IMG/VR virus record: IMGVR_UViG_3300030329_003230
Span: 1-64,000 of that record
DNA: 64,000 nt
DNA from: a virus
Reading direction: 5' to 3' (one strand)
Every line of letters starts with the position of its first letter. Within the stretch, counting starts at the first letter, position 1. Below the pieces are notes generated by a model. That model saw only the letters and a program-made list of their open reading frames with translations. It ran no database searches and was not told where the DNA came from. Positions 40,681 to 49,056 of the stretch are shown here, one piece after another. Made by a program: the position numbers and the translations under genes.

Positions 40681-42332
40681 TTATATCTTGGATAGATAAA
40701 GACAAATCCATCAAAATAAGATGGAGAGATGAAGATAATAATCGTAAAGAGAAGAGTATAAACGATTTTGAACCATACTTTTTTATCCGTTCTATTGATA
40801 AAAGGCCAGAAACTTACAAGACTAAACATTACATTGGTCAAGGTAAATCAGTAAAACAGACGGGTTTTTTCAAATATAAAACTGGAAAGTATTACAATTT
40901 GAATAAAGAATCATTAACTAAAGTGTTCTACTCTCATCCTAAAGATGCAAAGAGTGCAAGAAATAACTTTTCTGCTACTTGGGAAGGAGATGTTCCTATT
41001 CTCCGTAGATATTGTGTTGACGAATTAAAGGCGGTTCCTGAATATGAATTGCGTAAATGGTATTGGGATATGGAATGGCTACCGGATGAACATGAACACG
41101 GTGGAGCAATTACTGCCATTAGTGTATATGATAACTATACTAATAAAATCAAATTATATTGGTGGAGCCATTGGCACGATAAGTCAAACACAATTATGAG
41201 AAGATTTAATTCAGAAAAAACAATGCTTGAGTCCTTCGTAAAAGATATGCAAAAGCAAGACCCTGATATGTTAATTGCTTGGTGGGGATTACAGTCTGAC
41301 GTTCCTAAATTAATTCAAAGATTATTTGATAATGGTATTGACCCAAGAGGACTTTCTCCCTATAAAGAAGTGAAGGGTGTAGGTTTTAACCATGTTAGTA
41401 AGTTAGATTACAGCGGAATTGAACAACCCATAAAAGGTAGATTATGTCTTAACTTAGATTTAGCATTTGAAAGACAATGGATGGATGCTCAAAGGGGAAC
41501 TCTACCTTCAACATCATTAGAATACTGTGCAAGTGTTTCTGTAGGTGAAGGTAAAAAGAAAGAGTCTAAATTTAAAGATAGAAATGAATTCTTTATGAAA
41601 GCGTGGGAAGAAGATACAACTAATTATCTTGAATACTGTATGCAAGATTCAGAATTACTTTATCGAATAGATGAGGAAATGGGATTAAGTGAAGGAGTAT
41701 TAGCAATTCAGAAACTAGTTAAAACACCCTTTGAAGATTGTTTCTTTGTTAGTCACATGGGAAGTACATATTTCATGAGAAACGCATGGTGGAAAGCCCC
41801 AACTGGGAAACATGCTGAAAAGAAAGAATATGATGGAGCATTAATCTATAATCCTCTTGACGAGGGAACTAATGGGTTACATACTAATGTAGCCGCTTTT
41901 GATTTCGCTTCTCTTTACCCATCGTGTATTCTTGCAAGGAATATATCTTGGGAAACTAAGAGTGAAACAGAAACAGAATTTGCTGTTAACATAAGAACAC
42001 CTAGAGACTTTTCAGATGTCACCCAAGAAGATTGGAAATACTATAAGACGGATGAGTTAGGTCTTTTACCAAATGCTATAGCTACTTTAAAGCCATTAAG
42101 GAAAGAATATAAAATTAAAATGTTAGAGGCTCTAAAATCAGATAATAAGAAAGACTACATTAAATGGAATTCAATGCAAATGGCAACAAAGCGACTATTA
42201 GCTTCTTTTTATGGAGTAGTTGCTTTACAGGGTTTTGGATGGTATGACGTGGATTTGGCTGCAAGTATAACAGCAAGTGCGAGAGAAGCAATTAGAGAAG
42301 CCGCATTTAAAGTGAGGGAGTTATCAGTATGA
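40677..42332 (+). CDS. polB-N: DNA polymerase B, large fragment (exonuclease, motifs A and B)
   Basis: 551 aa from ATG 40677 (ATGA overlap). 3'-5' exonuclease motifs: WDMEWL (D131/E133), WGLQSDVP (D208), YLEYCMQDSELL (Y320/D324). Polymerase motif A DFASLYPS (409-416) and motif B KRLLASFYG (505-513). It stops at residue 551, a few residues before the place where motif C should begin; motif C is in the product of 42719-43645. The same type of split is known for PolB of Methanothermobacter thermautotrophicus. The two parts must pair to be active. Confidence 0.93.
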   Translation: MIISWIDKDKSIKIRWRDEDNNRKEKSINDFEPYFFIRSIDKRPETYKTKHYIGQGKSVKQTGFFKYKTGKYYNLNKESLTKVFYSHPKDAKSARNNFSATWEGDVPILRRYCVDELKAVPEYELRKWYWDMEWLPDEHEHGGAITAISVYDNYTNKIKLYWWSHWHDKSNTIMRRFNSEKTMLESFVKDMQKQDPDMLIAWWGLQSDVPKLIQRLFDNGIDPRGLSPYKEVKGVGFNHVSKLDYSGIEQPIKGRLCLNLDLAFERQWMDAQRGTLPSTSLEYCASVSVGEGKKKESKFKDRNEFFMKAWEEDTTNYLEYCMQDSELLYRIDEEMGLSEGVLAIQKLVKTPFEDCFFVSHMGSTYFMRNAWWKAPTGKHAEKKEYDGALIYNPLDEGTNGLHTNVAAFDFASLYPSCILARNISWETKSETETEFAVNIRTPRDFSDVTQEDWKYYKTDELGLLPNAIATLKPLRKEYKIKMLEALKSDNKKDYIKWNSMQMATKRLLASFYGVVALQGFGWYDVDLAASITASAREAIREAAFKVRELSV

Positions 42333-42454
42333 AAAGAGGCGAAAGAAAAGACGGTAGCGTTGAAAAACACTGCGGAATTCGTATAGCGTCTAAGTGGAAT
42401 TACTGCCCGATGTGTGGTAAGAAAAAAGAAAAAGAGGTGATTAAATGGGTATAA
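42329..42454 (+). CDS. 41-aa zinc micropeptide inside the PolB split
   Basis: MKRGERKDGSVEKHCGIRIA, then WNYCPMCGKKKEK: one CxxC plus His-Cys. ATGA overlap with PolB-N. Confidence 0.6.
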   Translation: MKRGERKDGSVEKHCGIRIASKWNYCPMCGKKKEKEVIKWV

Positions 42455-42485
42455 AATATAAAATAATTACAAAGGTGATAGCATA

Positions 42486-42575
42486 ATGAAATTTCATATT
42501 GTTAGTTTGTTAATTATAATAATTAGTGCTATATCTATTCTTTGGGCTTGGTGGAAAGGGAGAATGGGGGATTAA
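42486..42575 (+). CDS. 29-aa membrane peptide inside the PolB split
   Basis: MKFHIVSLLIIIISAISILW, then basic residues: one membrane helix. Stop abuts the next ATG. Confidence 0.5.
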   Translation: MKFHIVSLLIIIISAISILWAWWKGRMGD

Positions 42576-42719
42576 ATGTTAGTTAAATGTCAAGAGTGTT
42601 CAACTCAATTTAGTATTAATATGTGGTCAACTATGAAACATCTATGTGGTAAGTGTTACCTTGAATATAAAAAGGAAATAAGAGAAGGCAAAAGGAATAG
42701 ATTAGGGAAGATGATATAA
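42576..42719 (+). CDS. 47-aa zinc micropeptide inside the PolB split
   Basis: MLVKCQECSTQFSINMWSTM, then HLCGKCYLEY and a basic helix: CxxC...CxxC ribbon. One-base overlap with the PolB-C start. Confidence 0.65.
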   Translation: MLVKCQECSTQFSINMWSTMKHLCGKCYLEYKKEIREGKRNRLGKMI

Positions 42720-43645
42720 TGGACGTAGTTTATGCACATACAGATTCCCTTTATGTCCCTATACCATCAATAGAAGTTGCTCAAGATGTTCAAAAAATAT
42801 TGAATAAACACATACAAGAAGTAGTGTTTCCTAATATTATGAATTTAGAATCTCATCCTATGGATTTAGAATTCGAAAAATACTATTCTGTATTAGGAGT
42901 AGGAGCAACAAGAAATAGAAATGCTGGTTACATTAATTGGAAAGATGGAGTATATCTTGCTGAACCTGAGTTCTTCGCTACAGGGTTCTCCGTTAAGAGA
43001 ATAGCTGAATCCAAATTAGCGAAAGAGGTACAGAAGAAAACCTTGGAGATGTGGATTAATCAAAAAACAGAACAAGAGATTGTTACCTTTGTTAAGAAAA
43101 AATATAATGATGTTCTTAAAGGTAGAATAGATAAATTAAACTTAGTTAAAAGAAGTAGAGTTAAAGAAAATAGAATGACTCTAAAATGCAGGTGTAGAAA
43201 GAAATACAATGTAGATTATGTTAGAAAATTGTTGAGTGTATTACCTGAATCCTTATGTGAAAAGGATAATTGTAATAGTAAATTAATCTCTTGTACCACT
43301 GTAGAAGATAAAAGACCCTCTTTCGGTGGAGGGTTTGCTGGTATGTTATATTATAATGAGCACATTAATCCTCAACAAAAATTAGATGATTCGTTTTACC
43401 ACATTAAGTGTAAATTTGGTATTAACCAAAAACAGACTTTTACTAATTGGAATGGTAAAGAGAATAAAGCTGGATATATAGCGGTTAGAAATTTAGAAGA
43501 ATTAGAACCATTTGAGCCAGATTGGCCATTCTTAGCAGAAGCAGAGGTTCTTAAAAAAGTGAAACCTATATTCGAAGCGATGGAATGGGATATATCTCAA
43601 ATAAAAATAGATGAGAGTCAAACAAGTTTAGGAGATTGGTTTTAA
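42719..43645 (+). CDS. polB-C: DNA polymerase B, small fragment (motif C, thumb) with PIP box
   Basis: 308 aa. Starts MDVVYAHTDSLYVPIPS: motif C at the very N-terminus, but the first Asp of the usual DTDS is His7, leaving Asp9. Then a thumb-like region with FFATGFSVKRIAESKLAKEV. Cys clusters lie at about 155-205 (CRCRKK, CEKDNC). The last eight residues QTSLGDWF are a textbook PCNA-interacting peptide. Works with the 40677-42332 product as one polymerase. Confidence 0.88.
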   Translation: MDVVYAHTDSLYVPIPSIEVAQDVQKILNKHIQEVVFPNIMNLESHPMDLEFEKYYSVLGVGATRNRNAGYINWKDGVYLAEPEFFATGFSVKRIAESKLAKEVQKKTLEMWINQKTEQEIVTFVKKKYNDVLKGRIDKLNLVKRSRVKENRMTLKCRCRKKYNVDYVRKLLSVLPESLCEKDNCNSKLISCTTVEDKRPSFGGGFAGMLYYNEHINPQQKLDDSFYHIKCKFGINQKQTFTNWNGKENKAGYIAVRNLEELEPFEPDWPFLAEAEVLKKVKPIFEAMEWDISQIKIDESQTSLGDWF

Positions 43646-44490
43646 TGGAATTTACATATCAATGGAACCCTGAATGGGAAGAAGACCCATCAATGCCTCA
43701 ATTAAAGGTTACAAAATCATCTTTGAATACGTTTGAATTCTGTAGAAAACAATATCAATTTAGCTACATAGAACGTATGAAGAGTGAACCTAACGCTGCA
43801 ATGGCAAGAGGTTCAGCAGTTCACGATTCCTATGAAAACTTCTACAATGAGTTTGACCTTAGAAAAGCAGAAAACTTAGACCAAAATAGCCTTTTTCAAT
43901 ATTGTATAGGTCTATTTCCCATAGATGATTACGGTGAAGTTTACCAGACTATGGCAGCGTTTGAAACTGAGAGGTTCTTCTCTTCAAAGGTAGAGAAATC
44001 TTTAGACAATTATCTACCAGTTGGTAATGAGGTAGCGTGCAATGCTAAACTCTTAATTAAGAAAGACATAAATCCGAAATTCGAATTAAAAAGAGATTAT
44101 ACAGTTCATATTCAAGGAATAATAGATAGAATTTTTAGAGAAGGTGATGGATACATCCCTGTAGAATTAAAGACAGGAGTTTGGAAAGATAGAAAACAAA
44201 CTCATATGAGAAATGAAATGGCTTTTTACAAAGTTTTGATGGATGCAGACCCTGATTGTAATTTTGACCCAGTAACTCATTGGGCTTGGTATTATCCAGA
44301 TTCAAATTATTTTCAAGTAGAAGAAGTGAAGAAAAGAAACCAAACTAATATTCCTAAGAGAATTTCTAAGTTGATTTATGCTTATGAACAAGGAATATTT
44401 CCAGCTTCTTACTTCCCAAATAAGTGTCAATTTTGTTCCTTCATAGGAATATGCGACTCTGCTCAACAAGCGGAACTTTGGTCGTGGTAA
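43645..44490 (+). CDS. PD-(D/E)XK nuclease, RecB/Cas4-like
   Basis: 281 aa from ATG 43645. FEFCRKQYQFSY (first Cys), GSAVHDS, GIIDRIF...IPVELKTG (catalytic D...ExK), NEMAFYKV (QxxxY equivalent), and NKCQFCSFIGIC with three more Cys, the 4Fe-4S arrangement of Cas4/AddB nucleases. Ends QAELWSW, similar to a PIP box. Likely 5'-3' exonuclease for recombination or end processing. Confidence 0.85.
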   Translation: MEFTYQWNPEWEEDPSMPQLKVTKSSLNTFEFCRKQYQFSYIERMKSEPNAAMARGSAVHDSYENFYNEFDLRKAENLDQNSLFQYCIGLFPIDDYGEVYQTMAAFETERFFSSKVEKSLDNYLPVGNEVACNAKLLIKKDINPKFELKRDYTVHIQGIIDRIFREGDGYIPVELKTGVWKDRKQTHMRNEMAFYKVLMDADPDCNFDPVTHWAWYYPDSNYFQVEEVKKRNQTNIPKRISKLIYAYEQGIFPASYFPNKCQFCSFIGICDSAQQAELWSW

Positions 44491-44491
44491 G

Positions 44492-44659
44492 ATGTCCTGC
44501 AAAAATTGTAGAAAACCACTCGAAGAAATTCTAATAGAAAGTAAAACTGACACATGTTTGATTTGTGGAAAAGAGATAGCTCACTATAATAGAGAGTTGA
44601 ATTTTTGGGATAAAATAAAAATTAAAATTAATACTTGGAGGAATAAAAATGAAAGATAA
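44492..44659 (+). CDS. 55-aa zinc micropeptide
   Basis: MSCKNCRKPLEEILIESKTD, then CLICGKEIAHYN: CxxC...CxxC ribbon with a basic, Trp-containing tail. Overlaps the next start. Confidence 0.65.
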   Translation: MSCKNCRKPLEEILIESKTDTCLICGKEIAHYNRELNFWDKIKIKINTWRNKNER

Positions 44660-45113
44660 AATATTAGAAAAAATAAATAGTAAAGATTGGAAATTCCATG
44701 AACTTCTTAAGTTAAGAGAAGCAGCGCAAGGAGTCGCTAAAGAATTGTATCATGAATTAGAAGTAACTTCCCTATTAGAGATGATGTGGGAGAAGAAAAT
44801 AGGTAGTGAAACATGGGGTTTTGTATTCAAAAAACACGCTATTGAAGAACTGGAAGAAGAAGTAATGAAAATTTTTCAAAAAAAGTTTGAATCAGCCACA
44901 GTTAATTTCGATGAAGGTAAAGTGGAACCAGTAGTAGAAATAACTGCTGAAAAACCAGCTTCATTAACAGAAAAATACACTAAAAGTGATGACCCGATGA
45001 AAGATTTAATCGAAGGTAAAGATGTTATTCCTGAGAAGAAAGAAATAAAGTTAGAAGAAAAAGATGGAATGGTTAAGACTAGAGCAGGCAATGTAAAGGT
45101 AAAGAGGGTATAG
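44649..45113 (+). CDS. Helical charged protein
   Basis: 154 aa. Helical N-terminal half (REAAQGVAKELYHELEVTS), extended Lys/Glu-rich C-terminal half, ending VKTRAGNVKVKRV. No family recognised. Start behind TTGGAGGAA. Confidence 0.65.
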   Translation: MKDKILEKINSKDWKFHELLKLREAAQGVAKELYHELEVTSLLEMMWEKKIGSETWGFVFKKHAIEELEEEVMKIFQKKFESATVNFDEGKVEPVVEITAEKPASLTEKYTKSDDPMKDLIEGKDVIPEKKEIKLEEKDGMVKTRAGNVKVKRV

Positions 45114-45114
45114 A

Positions 45115-45270
45115 ATGGTATTTGATGAACTATTAGACGGACAAAGAAAACTAACAGAAACAATGGAACAAATACATACCACTTTAAAATTCAGTAACCG
45201 AATAATCATGATGGTAAATGTAGTTAATATTGCAACTATTATTGTAGTGGGTTTGGTGTTATTGAAATGA
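45115..45270 (+). CDS. 51-aa membrane-anchored peptide
   Basis: Helical N-terminus MVFDELLDGQRKLTETMEQI, then IMMVNVVNIATIIVVGLVLL as a C-terminal membrane helix. ATGA overlap with the next gene. Confidence 0.55.
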   Translation: MVFDELLDGQRKLTETMEQIHTTLKFSNRIIMMVNVVNIATIIVVGLVLLK

Positions 45271-45413
45271 CCCTTGCTAGATTAGCAATTAAATGTACTA
45301 TTTGTTCAAACATATTTCCTATAATGAAAGTTTACAGGGAAAAAGTAGGAATTGATGGACACTTCTGTTCAAAAGAATGCTGGGATGAAGGTGTTAAAAA
45401 TGAAATTCCCTAG
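45267..45413 (+). CDS. 48-aa zinc micropeptide
   Basis: CTICSNIFPIMK then FCSKECWDE: CxxC...CxxxC, the same type as the gene at 12128. Overlaps the primase start by 14 nt. Confidence 0.65.
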   Translation: MTLARLAIKCTICSNIFPIMKVYREKVGIDGHFCSKECWDEGVKNEIP

Positions 45414-46482
45414 AGAGGTTTGGCCAAGCGCAAACAAACAAACTAATTCCTTTGCAAGTAAAAGAAAATTAGTTAAGAGCCAGAAAGAGTTCAATGATTT
45501 CGTTAAATTATATAATGGAAAAATGAACTGTTTTACATCAGTATATGATTACAAAACTTATACTGAAAAACAAGCTATAGTTAACACAGTTATTCTAGAT
45601 AGAGTATTTTTAGATTTTGATGCTCATCACGGAGAAGTAAACAAAGCAACTGGAGCCCAATTAATTAACCCTGAAGAAATAGGAAAATGTTTAGAAGATT
45701 TATTTTTAGTTTTAGATTATTTACATTCTAAGGATTATAAATACGATATGTCATTTTCAGGTAGAGGGTTTCACCTATATGTTTACGGAGAACCAATAAA
45801 GGATATTCGTAGATTAACAGCCTTTTTTAATCAAATAAAGAAATATACTGTTAATGGTACATTAGATAGTTCTGCTATTTCCAGTAGAAGATTAAGACGT
45901 ATTCGTAACACTATGAATATGAAAGCATCATATGGAAAGGGATGTTATTATTGCATACCTCTATCTTATTCTGATTTAGAAGAGAAAACATTCATTGATG
46001 ATTTATTGGATATGGCTAAAAAACCTAACTTTACTTCTATTAATTATAGAGGGAACAAGTTAGTATCTTGGCCAGAAGTACCACCTATTGAAGAATCTGA
46101 AATAGAAGCCGAAGTAATAAATGTAGGAAACTTACCTATGCCACCTTGTATGCATAGTGCTATAATGATTGAAAACCCAACGGACCAATCAAGAGCATAC
46201 TTAGTTAGTTGGTATAAGGATTTATTATTATGGACTGACCCAAATGTGGGATTTATGGATAGTAAAGCTACACCTAGTTTTGATTCCCGCAATAAAATTA
46301 CAAATAAAATAGTAGCAGAGATTAAACACTTACACGAAGAACATGATGTTTGGTTAGATTTTAAAGAAGAAGTCACTAAATACCGAGTTAAATATATTGT
46401 AGATGGGAACTATAGTTTCCCTAATTGTGATAAACTGATATCTAACGGATATTGTATAGGAAAATGTTGGAGGATGAAATAA
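45400..46482 (+). CDS. pri: Archaeo-eukaryotic primase, PriS-PriL-type fusion
   Basis: 360 aa from ATG 45400. Catalytic part: FLDFDAHHG (D72/D74), SFSGRGFHLYV (His125) and RRIRNTMN. C-terminal part: MPPCMHSAI (C250), then SFPNCDKLISNGYCIGKCW (C343, C352, C356), four Cys in the order of the PriL 4Fe-4S domain. It makes primers for PolB. Fusing small and large subunits in a short chain is known from some archaeal mobile elements (from memory). Confidence 0.85.
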   Translation: MKFPREVWPSANKQTNSFASKRKLVKSQKEFNDFVKLYNGKMNCFTSVYDYKTYTEKQAIVNTVILDRVFLDFDAHHGEVNKATGAQLINPEEIGKCLEDLFLVLDYLHSKDYKYDMSFSGRGFHLYVYGEPIKDIRRLTAFFNQIKKYTVNGTLDSSAISSRRLRRIRNTMNMKASYGKGCYYCIPLSYSDLEEKTFIDDLLDMAKKPNFTSINYRGNKLVSWPEVPPIEESEIEAEVINVGNLPMPPCMHSAIMIENPTDQSRAYLVSWYKDLLLWTDPNVGFMDSKATPSFDSRNKITNKIVAEIKHLHEEHDVWLDFKEEVTKYRVKYIVDGNYSFPNCDKLISNGYCIGKCWRMK

Positions 46483-46584
46483 ATGAAAGAAGGAAGACAA
46501 ATGACGTTATATGAATTTGGATTAAAAATGAAAGGACAAACTAGCTTATTGGATTATGGATTAAAGTTGGATGAAGAAGAATGA
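46483..46584 (+). CDS. 33-aa peptide with tandem PIP-like boxes
   Basis: MKEGRQMTLYEFGLKMKGQT then SLLDYGLKLDEEE. Two copies of Q-x-x-L-x-x-[F/Y]-G: QMTLYEFG and QTSLLDYG. The first resembles the QxTLxxF peptide of archaeal RFC-L. ATGA overlap with the XPF gene and adjacent to primase. Proposed clamp-binding adaptor or inhibitor. Confidence 0.6.
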   Translation: MKEGRQMTLYEFGLKMKGQTSLLDYGLKLDEEE

Positions 46585-47276
46585 CTCTAATAATAGATAG
46601 TAGAGAATCCTCTGATTTATCTGAAGAAGTAGAAGATAAAGCCAGAAAGATGAATATTATCACCAAAAAACAATGGATAGAAGTAGGAGACTATGTTATT
46701 GGTAATGTCTGTTTTGAGGCAAAATCTACTCATGATTTCTTATCTTCTATAGTAAGTAAAAGATTGTGGACTCAATTAGATAACATGGATAGGTGTTATG
46801 AAAATAACATAGTAATAATTTATGGTAGTCTACAGCACGCACTTACTTACACCAAATATTCTGCTAAATACAATAACATGCCAAGAGAAAGAAAAATACA
46901 ACTACTAACAAACAATTTCTATGGTGGTATTAGTAGAATAATTTTAGATTCAGATATTAAACCAGTTTGGGTTAAAGACGCATATGCAGCAGCATCAATT
47001 ATTTGCAGCGTTGCTAAAATGCAACCTGTAGATAGACCACCAATTAAGCCTCATATTTTCAAGAGGCAAACCACTGATGACATCAGAATAAACATGTTAA
47101 CGAGCATAAAAAGTGTTAGTGAAAAGAAAGCAAAGACACTTTTAAAACACTACGGGTCACTTATGGAAATAGGTGATTGCGACAAAAGGGAACTATGTTC
47201 TTTAGAGGGCATAGGAGACACAACAGCAGATAGAATATTATCTGTTTTCAATTCCGAAAAGGAGGTTAAACAATGA
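46581..47276 (+). CDS. XPF/ERCC4-type structure-specific nuclease
   Basis: 231 aa. ERCC4 nuclease: LIIDSRES, VGDYVIGNVCFEAKSTHDFLSS, where the usual ERK is EAK. C-terminal helix-hairpin-helix pair KSVSEKKAKTLLKHYGS and SLEGIGDTTADRIL. Cuts branched DNA during replication or recombination. Lacks the helicase domain, as in archaeal short XPF. Confidence 0.9.
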   Translation: MTLIIDSRESSDLSEEVEDKARKMNIITKKQWIEVGDYVIGNVCFEAKSTHDFLSSIVSKRLWTQLDNMDRCYENNIVIIYGSLQHALTYTKYSAKYNNMPRERKIQLLTNNFYGGISRIILDSDIKPVWVKDAYAAASIICSVAKMQPVDRPPIKPHIFKRQTTDDIRINMLTSIKSVSEKKAKTLLKHYGSLMEIGDCDKRELCSLEGIGDTTADRILSVFNSEKEVKQ

Positions 47277-48832
47277 ATTATGATGAAGAATATGGCTACA
47301 ATGAAGAAGTATTAGATGAAGAACAAGAGTTAGTTAGGGAAATTGATTTACCAGCTATTGTAAGAAACTGGGAAAAGGTAGCTACTTCTTATTCTAGAAA
47401 TAATAACATACCCGCAATAATAGGTTTCTATTCTTTATTGGGTGATATGGTAAAGAATATGGTAGAGATACCTTTTAAGGATACAACAATAGATACAAGA
47501 ATACATTTTTGTTGGATTCAAACAGCAAGGACTGGTAAAACCACTCTACTATCTTATGTTCTTAGCCCTGTAGCTAAAGAAATATATGAAAAATTAGCAG
47601 ATGATAAATATGTTAATTCTAAAGTAGTTAATTTTGCAGACTATACTACCGCCGCATTAATTGGTAGTCATACTGAAAATAAGAAATTCAACGAAGATGC
47701 TGAGGAATTATGCCAACAGGAATTGGACGCAATAGATAATAATGAAATGTTAGATGTTGATGAAAGAACAAATAGAATTAATGCTGCCATTAAGAAAAGA
47801 GATAGAACCAAAGATAATTGGCATATACATTTAGGCCCCATTCACGGAGAAGGGATATGGATAGCTGATGAATTTGAAGGTAGTGGTATTTTCAAAGAGA
47901 AAAGTCACAAAGAGAATATGAATATTGTATTTCAAACTTTAATGAATAATTTCCATAGTGGTGGAAATGTATATGAAAAAATATTGACTGGAAAACCAAC
48001 TATTACTCTTGATTCTAGATATACTATTATTGCTAGTACTTTTACTCCCGAACATTTATTAAAAACAGTAGCACAAAAAGGAACTCTTCAAAGATTTTTA
48101 CCTTTTGTATGGGATGTTCCTGACGATATCATTACTACAATGAGAAAGAAAGTTATCAGTGGGTTTGGAATAATACCTGAAAGAAGAGGACCGCCTCTAC
48201 AATTAACTGAAGGTTTATTGAATATATACAAATTAATGAAAGAGAGGTTTATTTCTGTAGACAAAGATATGTTCCGAACTATAACCTACGATGAAACAGT
48301 TGGAGATAGTTTAGATTTAGAACATAGTAATTTACTTAGATATATTAAAGATGTTAATCCTAAAATAAGAAGTATAATTAGATTATTTGAGCAAAATCTA
48401 GTAGAATATATTGCTAAATTAGCTGTATTGAATTGTATAGCTATGGCAAGGGGAATCAGTAATGAAAATCAAAGATTTATTGTTATGCCACAAAATGTAA
48501 GACAAGGAGCATATATTGTAAGGAAATGCTACATGGCTTTAGTCGATTGGTTAGAGAATGCTATTAAAATCGATAGACGTAACTTAATTACAAAAAGTAA
48601 CTGGCCAGAATTTGAAAAGGCATATGGCATAGCTAAGAAAAATGCGAAATCTGCGGAAACTTTAGATGGAGGTTATGTCTCGAAAACATTAGTACTGTTT
48701 GAAGCAGGTAAAATAATCCAAAGAGCCCCCGCACAAGTGTATAGGAATTTTGATAAAGTAAGTGAAATGTTTGAGAGTAAAAAGACAGGAAGAATAGTGT
48801 ATATTAGGCCGAAAATGGAGGAAGAGAAATGA
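47273..48832 (+). CDS. AAA+/P-loop ATPase, candidate replicative helicase
   Basis: 519 aa. Walker A QTARTGKTTLL (about 83-93), Walker B GIWIADEFEG (about 199-208), sensor region TIIASTFTPEHLL and a helical C-terminus. The layout resembles DUF3987/primase-helicase ATPases more than MCM, since no MCM zinc domain is visible. Position between the XPF gene and the exonuclease in a primase-nuclease cluster supports a helicase role, by inference. Confidence 0.7.
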   Translation: MNYDEEYGYNEEVLDEEQELVREIDLPAIVRNWEKVATSYSRNNNIPAIIGFYSLLGDMVKNMVEIPFKDTTIDTRIHFCWIQTARTGKTTLLSYVLSPVAKEIYEKLADDKYVNSKVVNFADYTTAALIGSHTENKKFNEDAEELCQQELDAIDNNEMLDVDERTNRINAAIKKRDRTKDNWHIHLGPIHGEGIWIADEFEGSGIFKEKSHKENMNIVFQTLMNNFHSGGNVYEKILTGKPTITLDSRYTIIASTFTPEHLLKTVAQKGTLQRFLPFVWDVPDDIITTMRKKVISGFGIIPERRGPPLQLTEGLLNIYKLMKERFISVDKDMFRTITYDETVGDSLDLEHSNLLRYIKDVNPKIRSIIRLFEQNLVEYIAKLAVLNCIAMARGISNENQRFIVMPQNVRQGAYIVRKCYMALVDWLENAIKIDRRNLITKSNWPEFEKAYGIAKKNAKSAETLDGGYVSKTLVLFEAGKIIQRAPAQVYRNFDKVSEMFESKKTGRIVYIRPKMEEEK

Positions 48833-49056
48833 ACGTGACTTGGGAAAATAAATATGTGGTATTCGATGTACAGGATGGCCCTAAAACTATGATAGAATCA
48901 TTAAACACTGAAGGTATTGACGGTTGGGAAGTAGCATCAATCGTTAGTGTAGCAGGGAATAAATTATGTGCTTTTCTAAAACGTGGAGAATACACTGTAG
49001 AACCTACTGCTGAAGAAGAAAAGAAAGAAGAGATTATGTCATTATGGGGTAAGTAA
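48829..49056 (+). CDS. DUF4177-like small protein
   Basis: 75 aa. ENKYVVFDVQDG...ESLNTEGIDGWEVASIV...CAFLKR matches the strand-helix-strand pattern of DUF4177 proteins (LNxxGxxGWE). Unknown function. Confidence 0.7.
   Translation: MNVTWENKYVVFDVQDGPKTMIESLNTEGIDGWEVASIVSVAGNKLCAFLKRGEYTVEPTAEEEKKEEIMSLWGK

Noticed and set aside
42445-42485. 13-codon frame between PolB fragments
   Set aside because: Too short, no ribosome binding site of its own, overlaps the 41-aa gene.
42329-42719. Intein or group I intron between the PolB parts
   Set aside because: No splice-junction residues, endonuclease domain or intron core; the gap holds separate small genes.
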